Part shown: positions 39,656 through 48,937 of the stretch, in pieces
How positions within the stretch are numbered: position 1 is the stretch's first letter
Layout of the letters: each line of letters begins with the position of its first letter
NCBI RefSeq assembly: GCF_014201905.1
Contig: NZ_JACHFM010000001.1
Span: 546,994-610,993 of the forward strand
DNA length: 64,000 nucleotides
Direction of reading: 5' to 3'
Source: Amaricoccus macauensis
GTDB lineage: Bacteria > Pseudomonadota > Alphaproteobacteria > Rhodobacterales > Rhodobacteraceae
The notes under the pieces: generated by a model
Database searches by the model: none
Told to the model about the DNA's origin: nothing
The model's input: only the letters and a program-made list of their open reading frames with translations
Program-made: the position numbers and the translations under genes

Positions 39656-40315
39656 AACGCCGTAGCTCGGGGCCACGCGCGGATCGAGGGCGCGGGTGAC
39701 GTAGGCGTCGAGCTGTGGCTCGTAGAGCCGCCAGAGGCTGGCGAGTTCCGCCACCGGATCGCCTTCGGTCCAGTCGATGCGCAGGTCGGCGACGGGCCAG
39801 GCGACGTCCCGCACCAGTTTCATGCCGATCGAGTGGATGGGCCCGGCCTCGCCGCCGGCGTCGAGGCCGGCCTGCATCGCGGTGATGAGGCGGTCGCCGA
39901 GATGGCCGCTCGAGGCGGTGAAGGCCGCGGCCATGGCGGCGGGGACGCCGCTGTCGGCGAGCAGGTTGCCGCCGCAGGCGACATCGGGGCCGTTCGCCTC
40001 GGCAAAGGTGCCAAGCGCGTTCGGGCCGGAGTGGATGGCGCTCATGCCGGTGGCGTCGACCACGAGGATCTGGCGGTAGTCGGCGTGGGGCGCGGTGCGG
40101 CGGATGATCGCGACGGCCTCGGCGGCGCTGGCGCCGGACTGCATCAGGTCGAGGGCGCGGGGGCCGAGGGTCGGGTCGGTGATGTTCTGGCTCGCCACGG
40201 CACCGACGCCGGCGCGGGCATAGGCGCAGCGCGCGGCGACCGCGGGCGACGAGGACGCGACGGCGACGCCGAACATGCCGGTCTCGCGGCAGCGGGCGAC
40301 GAGGGAGAAGGTCAT
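39641..40315 (-). CDS. DUF1028 (Ntn-hydrolase fold) protein
   Basis: A 224-residue protein of the DUF1028 family, related to Ntn hydrolases. It starts MTFSLVARCRETGMFGVAVA and contains GVGAVASQNITDPTLGPRAL and ACGGNLLADSGVPAAM. Family members may act as peptidases or amidases and often adjoin RidA or amino-acid catabolic genes, as here. The Met at 40315 fits the family start. The longer frame is low-complexity. Confidence 0.88.
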   Translation of the reverse strand: MTFSLVARCRETGMFGVAVASSSPAVAARCAYARAGVGAVASQNITDPTLGPRALDLMQSGASAAEAVAIIRRTAPHADYRQILVVDATGMSAIHSGPNALGTFAEANGPDVACGGNLLADSGVPAAMAAAFTASSGHLGDRLITAMQAGLDAGGEAGPIHSIGMKLVRDVAWPVADLRIDWTEGDPVAELASLWRLYEPQLDAYVTRALDPRVAPSYGVPGDE

Positions 40316-40697
40316 CGGGCGGGGCCTCCGGGATGGGATGGTGATTTCAGGGTCGGCCGGGTGGGAGAATGCAGGAACCCGCCGCACCGGGTGGCGCGAC
40401 GGGTCTCTGCGACCGAAGCGGGCGCAGGCCCGCGAGTCCCGGCCCGGGAAGCCGAAGCACCGCTTCTGCCGGGCCGTGGGCGCGGAGCGCGGGACGCGCG
40501 GCGGCCGACAGGGGTGAAGAAGATGTCTGCGGGAGCGTGCCAATCCGGCCGCGGCTGTCCCGGCGGGCGCGCCTGCGCGCCTGCCCCCGGGAGGACCAGT
40601 CGCGCACGGATTTGTCCCGGGACAAATCCGTCTTGCGGCACCGTCACGATCAGTGCCGGACCCGGGGATTGCTGCACGGTCGACCGGCCTGCCAGCC
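40316..40697. other. Intergenic region with a perfect palindrome
   Basis: About 380 bases between ridA-like and DUF1028 genes, extremely GC-rich with several CCCGGG-centred dyads. The only strong feature is the 26-base palindrome at 40606-40631. No gene is supported. Confidence 0.55.
40606..40631. repeat. 26-base perfect palindrome
   Basis: The arms ACGGATTTGTCCC and GGGACAAATCCGT are exact reverse complements with no loop. It lies 67 bases past the RidA stop on the minus strand, with no T-run. It could be an operator, a terminator-like structure or a dispersed palindromic element. Confidence 0.9.
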
Positions 40698-41114
40698 TCA
40701 TGCGTCGGGGATGACCGCCGTTGCATCGATCTCCACCAGCCAATCCGGGCGGGCGAGCGCAGTCACGACCACGCCGGTCGAGACCGGATGCACGCCGCGG
40801 ATGTACTCGCCCATTGTGCGGTAGACGGCTTCACGGTGGCGCACGTCGGTCAGGTAGACCACGACCTTGCAGAGGTGTTCCATCTGGCCGCCGGACTCCT
40901 CGATGAGCTGGCGGATGTTCTGCATGACCTTGTGGGTCTGCTCGACCGGGTCATGGCTCTCGATGTTCTTCGCGGTGTCGAGATCCTGCGGGCACTGGCC
41001 GCGCAGGAAGATCGTGGTGCCCCGCGCGACCACCGCCTGGCAGAGGTCGTTGTCGAGGTTCTGCTCGGGGTAGGTCTCGCGGGTGTTGAACTTGCGGATG
41101 CGGCTGTGAGCCAT
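40698..41114 (-). CDS. RidA family protein (enamine/imine deaminase-like)
   Basis: A 138-residue YjgF/YER057c/UK114 protein. Members hydrolyse reactive 2-aminoacrylate-type enamines. The family sequence is recognisable (VVARGTTIFLRGQCPQD, QNIRQLIEESGGQMEHLCKV, PDWLVEIDATAV). The start MAHSRIRKFN was chosen for the family N-terminus. It lies 16 bases after the flavoprotein gene and is probably cotranscribed with it, suggesting it clears a product of that enzyme. Confidence 0.9.
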   Translation of the reverse strand: MAHSRIRKFNTRETYPEQNLDNDLCQAVVARGTTIFLRGQCPQDLDTAKNIESHDPVEQTHKVMQNIRQLIEESGGQMEHLCKVVVYLTDVRHREAVYRTMGEYIRGVHPVSTGVVVTALARPDWLVEIDATAVIPDA

Positions 41115-41130
41115 CGGGGAGGTTCCTTGA

Positions 41131-42414
41131 TCAGGCGGTTTCGGCGGACGTGCCGCTCGCGTCGGCCTCTGACGGGGCGCGGTAGGCACGATAGCTACGC
41201 TGGATGGCGATGTGGTCGGCGACGAAACGCGCGTCGTGCCAGACGCCCCAGATGAAGGACGAGCCACGGCGTGACAGCCACGGCAGGCCGAGGAAATAGA
41301 CCCCGGGCTCGGACGAGACGCCGCGCTGGTGCTGTGGCTTGCCGGTTTCGTCGAAGGCGTCGACGTTCAGCCAGCCGAAGTCGAGACCGTAGCCTGTCGC
41401 CCAGACGATCGAGGTGATGCCTTCCTTCGCGAGGTCGAGCTCGAGGACCGGGTTCGTGACGCACTCGGGGTCGGGCAGGACGATACGGGCCTCGGGCTCC
41501 TCGGGCAGGTCGGCGCCGTTGCGCGCCACCCAGGCGTCGGCCTCGTCGAGGACCGAGAGATAGTTCTCGTCACCGCTCGCGAGGTTCTCCGCGAGGCCGG
41601 GCTCAATCGCCAGCACGCCGTCCGCGAAGCCCTTCGCCTTGCCGACGAGCGTCGCGCCCTGCGCCGCGAGGCGGCGGAAGTCGACCGTCTGGCCGCCGTG
41701 GGCGCCGGAGACCGCGAAGGTCACGTGCTTGTTCGAGGACGGCCCCTCGAGGTCCCATTTGTTGAGCACGCCGAGCCACCAGACGTTGTCACGGCCGCGG
41801 TAGCGGCGCGGCGGGCGGTCGTGCGGGCCGATGGCGATGAAGACCCGGCGGCCGGCTTCGAGCAGTTCCTCGGCGATCTGCGCACCCGAGGCCCCTGCCC
41901 CGACGACGAGCACCGCGCCCTCGGGAAGCTGGGCGGGGTTGCGGTAGTCGGCGGAATGCATCTGGACGATGCCAGCGCTGTCGGGGACGACCTTCGGAAA
42001 GACCGGGCGCTGGAACGGGCCGGTGGCGGCGACGACGCTCTGCGCCTCGATGACGCCCTCCGAGGTCTCGACCCGGAAGCCCGGGCGGCCGTCGAGCCGG
42101 CGGACCTCGCGCACCTCGACACCGCAGCGGATCGGCGCGGAGATCTGTTCGGCGTAGGCCTCGAAGTAGTCGGCCACCGCCTCCTTGCCGACGAATTCCT
42201 CCTGATCCCCCTCGAAGTCGCGGCCCGGGAAGCGGTCGTGCCACGCCGGGCCATTCGCCACGAGCGAGTCCCAACGGCCGCTGCGCCACTTCTCGGCGAT
42301 GCGGGCCCGCTCGAGGACGAGGTGCGGGATATCCTGGCGCGAGAGATGCTCGCTCATGGCGATTCCGGCCTGGCCGGCCCCCACCACGAGCACCTCCACC
42401 TTTTCAACGGACAT
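41131..42414 (-). CDS. CzcO-like flavin-dependent monooxygenase
   Basis: A 427-residue flavoprotein of the FMO/CzcO group. An FAD-binding Rossmann motif (VLVVGAGQAGIAMSEHL) opens the protein and a NADPH-binding motif (VLVVGAGASGAQIAEELL) lies near residue 170. The segment WRSGRWDSLVANGP and the C-terminal WATGYGLDFGWL are typical. The Met at 42414 has GAGGAAAT just upstream; the longer frame crosses the AT-rich promoter region. Substrate unknown; amine or sulfide oxidation is possible. It is divergent from the LacI-type regulator. Confidence 0.88.
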   Translation of the reverse strand: MSVEKVEVLVVGAGQAGIAMSEHLSRQDIPHLVLERARIAEKWRSGRWDSLVANGPAWHDRFPGRDFEGDQEEFVGKEAVADYFEAYAEQISAPIRCGVEVREVRRLDGRPGFRVETSEGVIEAQSVVAATGPFQRPVFPKVVPDSAGIVQMHSADYRNPAQLPEGAVLVVGAGASGAQIAEELLEAGRRVFIAIGPHDRPPRRYRGRDNVWWLGVLNKWDLEGPSSNKHVTFAVSGAHGGQTVDFRRLAAQGATLVGKAKGFADGVLAIEPGLAENLASGDENYLSVLDEADAWVARNGADLPEEPEARIVLPDPECVTNPVLELDLAKEGITSIVWATGYGLDFGWLNVDAFDETGKPQHQRGVSSEPGVYFLGLPWLSRRGSSFIWGVWHDARFVADHIAIQRSYRAYRAPSEADASGTSAETA

Positions 42415-42479
42415 ATGAATTTCCTCTGCAATCGGAGTCGGCGGAACCGCCGTCAGGAGAGACAATCGCTCGGATCGGG

Positions 42480-42547
42480 CTTCGGATAAACTATCAAATC
42501 TCGTTGGTCTGATTCGGATTATCCGAAGCCTTCGCTCGAATTGATAG
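42480..42547. promoter_or_regulatory. Operator-like inverted repeats between flavoprotein and LacI-family genes
   Basis: A 15-base dyad TTCGGAT-T-ATCCGAA lies at 42513-42527. A further half-site CTTCGGATAA (42480-42489) is inverted relative to TTATCCGAAG (42519-42528). CTATCAA (42491-42497) and TTGATAG (42541-42547) form an outer pair. The region is clearly AT-richer than its surroundings. A binding site for the adjacent LacI-type regulator is plausible. Confidence 0.55.
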
Positions 42548-42614
42548 ACGTAGATCAGAATAAGATTGACGCCTATCATTGGCTGATCCACCCTCTGGCG
42601 CAGGGAGGACGGGC

Positions 42615-43655
42615 GTGACCATACGCAAACCGACGCTGCACGACGTGGCGCGGACAGCGGGGCTCAGCTACGCGACGGTCGATCGCGTCCTGAACGGGCG
42701 CGGCGGCGTGGCGCAGAAGTCGGTCCAGCGCGTCCGGCAGGCGGTCGATCTTCTGGGCTATCAGCGCGACGAGCTGGCGGCGATGCTGTCGCGCCGGCGC
42801 AGCTATCGCTTCCGCTTTCACCTTCCGGCCGGGGACCATGGCTTTTACCGCGCGCTGCGGGCGGCGGTCGATGCCGAGGCGCTGGCGCGGCGTGGCGAGC
42901 GCGTGGAGATCGTGGTCACCGAAAGCCCTGCCCTCGACGCCGACGCGCTCGCGGAGGGGCTGGAGGCGCTGGAGCACGGCGACTGCCACGGGGTCGCCGT
43001 GGTGGCGGTGGACACTCCCCGCGTTACCCGGGCGATCGCCCGGCTGACAGAACTCGGCATCCCGGTGGTGACGCTGGTCTCGGACGCGGGCGGTCGAGCG
43101 GCGCATGTGGGGATTGACAACCTCGTCGCCGGGCGCACCGCCGGGCGGCTGGTCGAGATCGCCCATCGCGGGCGGGGCGGCCGGGTGCTGCCGGTGATCG
43201 GCGCGCTGACCCAGACCGATCACCGCGACCGGCTCAGCGGGGCGACAGAGGTGCTGGCGGGGGGCGGGATCGAGGTCCTGCCCGCACTTACGGTGCAGGA
43301 TCGCGGCGACCTGATGGCGGCGATGGCGGGCAAGGCGCTCGCCGCCACACCGGGGGTGAGCGGCATCTATTCGATCGGCGCGGGCAACCGCGGTCTCATT
43401 CCGGTGCTGGCCGGCCTCGGGGAACGGCGTCCGTTCGTGGTGCTGCACGAGCTGACGCCCTTCACCCGGGCAGCGCTCGGCGAGGGGCTCATTGACGCGG
43501 TGATCGACCAGAACCCCCGGCGCGAAGTGGCGCTCGGGCTCGACGCCATGAAGGCGATCGCCGACGGGCGGACGGGCGGCGCGCTCACCGTCACGCCGGC
43601 GATCTATCTGAGGGATAACCTGCCGCCCGAGGCGGCCAGCGGAGGAACCACATGA
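42615..43655 (+). CDS. LacI-family transcriptional regulator
   Basis: A 346-residue repressor. The helix-turn-helix is [23 protein letters not shown] with hinge helix near residue 55, followed by a periplasmic-binding-like sugar domain (Peripla_BP_4 type: [25 protein letters not shown]). The GTG start has GGGAGGAC six bases upstream. It is the first gene of the sugar operon and overlaps xylA by four bases, so it probably regulates its own operon and perhaps the divergent flavoprotein. The inducer is presumably the imported sugar or an early product. Confidence 0.92.
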   Translation: MTIRKPTLHDVARTAGLSYATVDRVLNGRGGVAQKSVQRVRQAVDLLGYQRDELAAMLSRRRSYRFRFHLPAGDHGFYRALRAAVDAEALARRGERVEIVVTESPALDADALAEGLEALEHGDCHGVAVVAVDTPRVTRAIARLTELGIPVVTLVSDAGGRAAHVGIDNLVAGRTAGRLVEIAHRGRGGRVLPVIGALTQTDHRDRLSGATEVLAGGGIEVLPALTVQDRGDLMAAMAGKALAATPGVSGIYSIGAGNRGLIPVLAGLGERRPFVVLHELTPFTRAALGEGLIDAVIDQNPRREVALGLDAMKAIADGRTGGALTVTPAIYLRDNLPPEAASGGTT

Positions 43656-44956
43656 GCGGATACTTCGACGCAATCGCGCCGCTGTCCTACGACCCCGATG
43701 CCGATGGCCTGGCCTTCCGCGCCTACGATCCCGACGAGATGGTGATGGGCAAGCGCATGGCCGACCAGCTGCGCTTCGCGGTGGCGTTCTGGCACAGCTT
43801 CGGCTGGGAGGGCGGCGATCCGTTCGGCGGGCAGACCTTCGAGCGGCCGTGGTTTCCGGCGAACACCATGGAGCTCGCCGAGATGCGGGCGAACGCGGCG
43901 TTCGATTTCTTCAAGGTGCTCCGCGCGCCGTTCTTCTGCTTCCATGACCACGACGTGCGCCCCGAAGGCGCGAGCCTTGGCGAGAGCCGCGACCGGCTGG
44001 AGCGGATCGCCGACATCTTCGAGACGCGGATGGCCGAGACCGGCACCGGGCTGCTCTGGGGCACGGCGAACCTCTTCACCAACCGCCGCTTCATGGCGGG
44101 CGCGGCGACAAACCCCGACCCGGAGGTTTTCGCCTATTGCGCCGCGACGGTGAAGGCGTGCCTCGACGTGACGCATCGGCTGAACGGCGAGAACTACGTG
44201 CTCTGGGGGGGGCGCGAGGGCTACGAGACGCTGCTCAACACCGATCTCGGGGCCGAGCTCGACCACATGGGGCGCTTCCTCTCGCTCGTCGTCGAGTACA
44301 AGCACAAGATCGGTTTCAAGGGTGCGATCCTGATCGAACCGAAGCCGCAGGAGCCGACGAAGCACCAGTACGACTATGACGTCGCCACGGTCTTCGGCTT
44401 CCTGCAACGCTACGGCCTGGAGAACGAGGTGAAGCTCAACATCGAGCAGGGCCACGCGATCCTCGCGGGCCACAGCTTCGAGCATGAGCTGGCGCTGGCG
44501 AACGCGCTCGGGGTCTTCGGCTCGATCGACATGAACCGCAACGACTATCAGTCCGGCTGGGACACCGACCAGTTCCCGAACAACGTGCCCGAGGTGGCGC
44601 TCGCCTACTACGAGATTCTGAAGGGCGGCGGCTTCACCACGGGCGGCACGAACTTCGACTCGAAGCTGCGCCGCCAGTCGCTCGACGCGGAGGATCTGGT
44701 GGCCGCGCACGCGGGCGCGTTCGACGTCTGCGCGCGGGGACTGAAGGCGGCTGCGAAGATGCTCGAGGACGACCGGCTCGAAGCCGCGCGGCGCGCGCGC
44801 TACGCCGGATGGAACGAGCCCTGGGCGAAGGCGATGCTGGAAAAGGGTGCGACGCTCGAGGGGATAGCGGCGGAGGCCGAGGCGAAGGGTCTCGATCCGC
44901 AGCCGGTATCGGGCCGGCAGGAGCGGCTGGAAAACCTGGTCAACCGCTACGTCTGA
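43652..44956 (+). CDS. xylA: Xylose isomerase
   Basis: A 434-residue isomerase converting D-xylose to D-xylulose (and related aldoses). Motifs include the active-site His region [29 protein letters not shown], the metal-site [16 protein letters not shown] and [19 protein letters not shown]. The length fits class II enzymes. No xylulokinase (xylB) is in the window. Its ATG overlaps the regulator's stop. With the epimerase and dehydrogenase downstream, the enzyme may handle a sugar other than xylose. Confidence 0.95.
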   Translation: MSGYFDAIAPLSYDPDADGLAFRAYDPDEMVMGKRMADQLRFAVAFWHSFGWEGGDPFGGQTFERPWFPANTMELAEMRANAAFDFFKVLRAPFFCFHDHDVRPEGASLGESRDRLERIADIFETRMAETGTGLLWGTANLFTNRRFMAGAATNPDPEVFAYCAATVKACLDVTHRLNGENYVLWGGREGYETLLNTDLGAELDHMGRFLSLVVEYKHKIGFKGAILIEPKPQEPTKHQYDYDVATVFGFLQRYGLENEVKLNIEQGHAILAGHSFEHELALANALGVFGSIDMNRNDYQSGWDTDQFPNNVPEVALAYYEILKGGGFTTGGTNFDSKLRRQSLDAEDLVAAHAGAFDVCARGLKAAAKMLEDDRLEAARRARYAGWNEPWAKAMLEKGATLEGIAAEAEAKGLDPQPVSGRQERLENLVNRYV

Positions 44957-44971
44957 CGGGAGGAACTTGCG

Positions 44972-46024
44972 ATGAAGACGATCAAGGGGCCGGGGCTGTT
45001 CCTGGCGCAGTTCGCGGGCGACGAGGCGCCGTTCAACTCGTGGGATGCGATCACGACGTGGGCGGCGGATTGCGGCTACGCGGGGGTGCAGATCCCGAGC
45101 TGGGACGGACGCCTCTTCGATCTCGCGAAGGCGGCGGAGAGCCGGGACTATTGTGACGAGGTGAAGGGGGTCGCGCAAGCCAACGGCGTCGAGGTGACGG
45201 AGCTTTCGACGCACCTGCAGGGGCAGCTCGTCGCGGTGCATCCGGCCTATGACGACGCGTTCGACGGCTTTGCCGCACCGGAGGTGCGCGGCAATCCGAA
45301 GGCGCGGCAGGCGTGGGCGGTCGATCAGGTGAAGAAGTGCCTGACCGCATCGCGCAACATGGGCCTGCCGGCGATGGCGACGTTCTCGGGCGCGCTGGCC
45401 TGGCCCTTCGTCTATCCGTGGCCGCAGCGGCCGGCGGGGCTGGTCGAGACCGCGTTCAGCGAGCTGGCGGCGCGCTGGAAGCCGATCCTCGACCACGCGG
45501 AGGACTGCGGGATCGACGTCGCCTACGAGATCCATCCGGGCGAGGATCTGCACGACGGGGCGAGCTACGAGATGTTTCTCGAGCGCGTCGGCAACCATGC
45601 CCGCGCCTGCATGCTTTACGATCCGTCGCACTACGTTTTGCAGTGCCTCGACTATCTGGAGAACATCGACATCTACCGCGACCGGATCCGCATGTTCCAC
45701 GTCAAGGATGCCGAGTTCAATCCGACCGGGCGGCAGGGTGTCTATGGCGGCTTCCAGTCGTGGGTCGACCGCGCGGGCCGCTTCCGCTCGCTCGGGGACG
45801 GGCAGGTCGATTTCGGCGCGGTGTTCTCGAAGATGGCGGCGAACGACTTCGACGGCTGGGCGGTCGTCGAGTGGGAATGCTGCCTGAAGCACCCGGAGGA
45901 CGGCGCCCGCGAGGGGGCGGAGTTCGTGAAGGCACACATCATCCGCGTCACCGACAAGGCCTTCGACGACTTCGCCGGCGGCGGCTCGGACGAAGCGGCG
46001 AACCGCCGCATGCTGGGAATTTGA
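44972..46024 (+). CDS. Sugar phosphate isomerase/epimerase family TIM-barrel protein
   Basis: A 350-residue AP_endonuc_2-like TIM barrel. Metal-ligand acids are seen in VAYEIHPGEDLHDG, MLYDPSHYVLQ, MFHVKDAEF and AVVEWECCLKHPEDG. Such proteins act as epimerases or dehydratases on sugars or inositols and often pair with Gfo/Idh dehydrogenases, as here. GGAGGAA lies upstream. It follows xylA by 15 bases. Confidence 0.88.
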   Translation: MKTIKGPGLFLAQFAGDEAPFNSWDAITTWAADCGYAGVQIPSWDGRLFDLAKAAESRDYCDEVKGVAQANGVEVTELSTHLQGQLVAVHPAYDDAFDGFAAPEVRGNPKARQAWAVDQVKKCLTASRNMGLPAMATFSGALAWPFVYPWPQRPAGLVETAFSELAARWKPILDHAEDCGIDVAYEIHPGEDLHDGASYEMFLERVGNHARACMLYDPSHYVLQCLDYLENIDIYRDRIRMFHVKDAEFNPTGRQGVYGGFQSWVDRAGRFRSLGDGQVDFGAVFSKMAANDFDGWAVVEWECCLKHPEDGAREGAEFVKAHIIRVTDKAFDDFAGGGSDEAANRRMLGI

Positions 46025-46026
46025 GG

Positions 46027-46314
46027 ATGGCGAGGATCACGGTCACGACCGCGTCGGGCGACGTATGGCACATCCACAAGTATGCCGGTGGACCCAAGGT
46101 AAGGCCGGACAGGGACGGAAGGACCACGGGCTACCGCTGCACGCCGCCCGGATCGAACAGGTCCGAGGACGCGGTATCGTTCGAGACGACTTCGGACGCT
46201 GCTGCTTTCCTCCTGGGCAACCGGGGCTGGGGTGCGAGGTTCAGCCCCAATGGGACTGACAGCCCCCAGAGCATCTTCAGTGAAAGCATCCAGATAGATG
46301 GGGTCTTGAGGTGA
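46027..46314 (+). CDS. Orphan 95-residue protein inside the sugar operon
   Basis: The frame starts three bases after the epimerase stop and its TGA overlaps the GTG of the Gfo/Idh gene, so it fits the operon exactly. The protein (MARITVTTASGDVWHIHKYA at the start) is not recognised, has no membrane segment and is rich in Ser, Thr, Gly and Asp. Codon use is less GC3-biased than its neighbours (GTA, AGG, ATA, TTG), which hints at a different origin. The ribosome site is weak (GAGG directly before ATG). It may be a real orphan gene or a spacer that happens to be open. Confidence 0.5.
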   Translation: MARITVTTASGDVWHIHKYAGGPKVRPDRDGRTTGYRCTPPGSNRSEDAVSFETTSDAAAFLLGNRGWGARFSPNGTDSPQSIFSESIQIDGVLR

Positions 46315-47441
46315 GCAGGATCAGGCTGGGAATGGTCGGGGGCGGCAAGGACGCCTTCATCGGCGCGGTGCATCGGATCGCGTCGCGGATCGACGGCGAG
46401 TTCGAGCTGGTGGCGGGCGCGCTTTCCTCGACGCCGGAGCGGGCGCGTGACAGCGGCGTGGCGCTCGGGCTCGACCCGGATCGCTCGTATGGCAGTTTCG
46501 AGGAGATGGCCGAGGCCGAGGCGGCCCGTGAGGATGGGGTGGAGGCGGTGGCGATCGTCACGCCGAACCACATGCACGCCGCCCCGGCGATCGCGTTCCT
46601 GAAGCGGGGGATCCACGTCATCTGCGACAAGCCGCTGACCGCGACCATGGAGCAGGCGGAGGAGCTTGCGGCGGCGGTGGCGGGCTCGGAGGCGCTCTTC
46701 ATCCTGACGCACAACTACACCGGCTATCCGATGGTGCGGCAGGCGCGCGAGATGGTGGCGCGGGGCGATCTCGGCACGCTCCGCGTCGTGCAGGTCGAGT
46801 ACGCGCAGGACTGGCTGACCGAGGCGAGCGAGAGCAAGCAGGCCGAGTGGCGCACCGATCCGGCGCGGACCGGCGCGGGAGGCTCGATCGGCGACATCGG
46901 CACCCACGCGCTGAACCTCGCCTGCTTCGTGACCGGGCTGACGCTCGACGCGCTGGCGGCGGACCTGCAGAGCTTCGTTCCCGGGCGGCCGGTCGATGAC
47001 AACGCGAACATGTTGCTGCGCTTCGGTGGCGGCGCGCGGGGAATGCTCTGGTGCAGTCAGGTGGCGCCCGGCAACGAGAACGCGCTGCGCCTGAGGGTCT
47101 ACGGCGAGACGGGCGGGCTCGAGTGGGCGCAGGAGGAGCCGAACCACCTCTGGTACACGCCGTTCGGCGAGGCAAAGCGGCTCCTGACCCGTGGCGGGGC
47201 CGGTGCATCGGCCGCGGCGGCGGCGGCTAGCCGCACGCCGGGCGGGCACCCGGAAGGCTATCTCGAAGGTTTCGCCAACATCTACCTCGGGGCGGCGCAG
47301 GCGATACGCGCGGCGAGGGACGGCAGCCGGGCGGAGGTGCTCGACCTCTTGCCCGGGATCGACGCGGGAATGACGGGGATGCGCTTCATCGCCGCCGCGA
47401 TCCGGTCGTCGAAAGCGAACGCGGCCTGGGTCGAGCCGTGA
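46311..47441 (+). CDS. Gfo/Idh/MocA family oxidoreductase
   Basis: A 376-residue NAD(P)-dependent sugar dehydrogenase. The Rossmann motif is [16 protein letters not shown], the catalytic EKP-type motif appears as CDKPLTAT, and [15 protein letters not shown] is the substrate-side signature with His. It overlaps the ABC ATPase gene by four bases. Linked to an epimerase and a ribose-type importer, it probably oxidises the imported sugar or a derivative at one carbon. Confidence 0.92.
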   Translation: MSRIRLGMVGGGKDAFIGAVHRIASRIDGEFELVAGALSSTPERARDSGVALGLDPDRSYGSFEEMAEAEAAREDGVEAVAIVTPNHMHAAPAIAFLKRGIHVICDKPLTATMEQAEELAAAVAGSEALFILTHNYTGYPMVRQAREMVARGDLGTLRVVQVEYAQDWLTEASESKQAEWRTDPARTGAGGSIGDIGTHALNLACFVTGLTLDALAADLQSFVPGRPVDDNANMLLRFGGGARGMLWCSQVAPGNENALRLRVYGETGGLEWAQEEPNHLWYTPFGEAKRLLTRGGAGASAAAAAASRTPGGHPEGYLEGFANIYLGAAQAIRAARDGSRAEVLDLLPGIDAGMTGMRFIAAAIRSSKANAAWVEP

Positions 47442-48937
47442 GCGAGCCCGTTCTCGCCCTCGACGGCGTGAGCCGCAGCTTCGGGCCGATCGAGGTGCTG
47501 CACGGCGTCAGCCTCGCGCTCCGGCCGGGACGGGTGCATGCGCTGATCGGCGAGAACGGCGCGGGGAAATCGACCGCGATGAAGATCCTCGCGGGCTATC
47601 AGCCGCCGACCTCCGGCACGGTGCGCCTCGACGGCGCGCCGACAGCCTTCGCCTCGATCGGAGAGGCGGAGGCGCGCGGCATCTCGATGATCCATCAGGA
47701 GTTCAACCTCGCCGAACAGCTGACCGTCGAACAGAACATCTTTCTCGGCCGCGAGCTGAAGCGCGGCCTGCTGCTCGACAAGCCGGCGATGCGGGCGCGG
47801 ACACGCGAGCTTCTCGACCTGCTCGACTGCCATGTGGCGACCGACCGCAAGGTGTCAGGCCTGTCGAACTCCGACAAGCAGATGACCGAGATCGCCAAGG
47901 CCTTGCTGCGCGAAACGCGCGTGCTCATCATGGACGAGCCGACGGCGGTGCTGACCTCCGCCGAGACCGCGGTCCTGATGCGGCAGGTGCGGGCGCTGCG
48001 CGAACGGGGGGCGGCGATCCTCTTCACCTCGCACAAGCTCGACGAAGTGAAGGGGATCGCCGACGATCTGACCATCATGCGCGACGGCGCGGTGGTCTGG
48101 TCGGGCGACGCCTCGGAGAAGGACGAGCACGCCATGGCCTCGGCCATGGTCGGGCGCGAGATGCGCGACCTCTACCCCGCGAAGGGACCGGCCCCCGGCG
48201 AGGTGGTGCTGGAGGTCTCGGGCCTGAACGTGCCCGGTCATGCGGAGGACATCTCCTTCACGCTCCGCAGGGGCGAGATCCTCGGGGTCGCGGGCCTGAT
48301 CGGCTCGGGCCGGACCGAGACCTTCGAGGGGCTTTGCGGCCTGCGCGCGGCGACGGGTGAGGTGCGCGTGAAGGGCCGGCCGGTGACGATCCGCCACCCG
48401 TGGGAGGCGCTGGACCTCGGGCTCTGCTACCTGACCGAGGACCGCAAGACCCGCGGGCTCCTGCTCCGGAAGGGGATGCGGGAGAACCTGACGTTGCAGG
48501 CCCTCGACCGCTTCACCCACGGCCTGATCGACACGACCGCCGAGGAGGCCGCCCTCGACAAGGCGGTGCGCGAGTTCGACATCCGCGGCAGTCGCGCGGT
48601 CCGGGTCGGCAACCTGTCGGGCGGCAACCAGCAGAAGCTGCTCTTCGCCAAGACCATGCTGTCGGAACCCGAGATCGTCGTCATCGACGAGCCGACGCGC
48701 GGCGTCGACATCGGCACCAAGCAGCAGATGTACGGCTTCATCCGCGGGCTCGCGACCGAAGGTCGGGCGATCGTGGTGATTTCGTCGGAGATGCAGGAGG
48801 TGATCGGCCTCGCCGATCGGGTGCTCGTCATGCGCCGGGGCCGGGTCGCCGGCGAACTGGCCGGCGCAGCGGCGTCGGAGGATGCCATCGTGCGGCTCGC
48901 CATGGGCGTCCTGCCGGCTGAGGAGACCGTGGCATGA
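47438..48937 (+). CDS. Sugar ABC transporter, double ATPase (MglA/RbsA type)
   Basis: A 499-residue protein with two fused ATP-binding domains. Domain 1 has Walker A GENGAGKST, signature LSNSDKQM (divergent from LSGGQ) and Walker B VLIMDEPTA. Domain 2 has the usual degenerate Walker A (GLIGSGRTET), signature LSGGNQQK and Walker B IVVIDEPTRG. It energises uptake with the permease and binding protein downstream. GTG start; overlaps both neighbours by four bases. The architecture differs from the single-domain ATPase at 24043. Confidence 0.94.
   Translation: MSEPVLALDGVSRSFGPIEVLHGVSLALRPGRVHALIGENGAGKSTAMKILAGYQPPTSGTVRLDGAPTAFASIGEAEARGISMIHQEFNLAEQLTVEQNIFLGRELKRGLLLDKPAMRARTRELLDLLDCHVATDRKVSGLSNSDKQMTEIAKALLRETRVLIMDEPTAVLTSAETAVLMRQVRALRERGAAILFTSHKLDEVKGIADDLTIMRDGAVVWSGDASEKDEHAMASAMVGREMRDLYPAKGPAPGEVVLEVSGLNVPGHAEDISFTLRRGEILGVAGLIGSGRTETFEGLCGLRAATGEVRVKGRPVTIRHPWEALDLGLCYLTEDRKTRGLLLRKGMRENLTLQALDRFTHGLIDTTAEEAALDKAVREFDIRGSRAVRVGNLSGGNQQKLLFAKTMLSEPEIVVIDEPTRGVDIGTKQQMYGFIRGLATEGRAIVVISSEMQEVIGLADRVLVMRRGRVAGELAGAAASEDAIVRLAMGVLPAEETVA

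Noticed and set aside
42415..42591. N-terminal extension of the flavoprotein (MDQPMIGVNLILIYVY)
   Set aside because: It covers the AT-rich operator region; the Met at 42414 has a better ribosome site and begins the FAD-binding fold.
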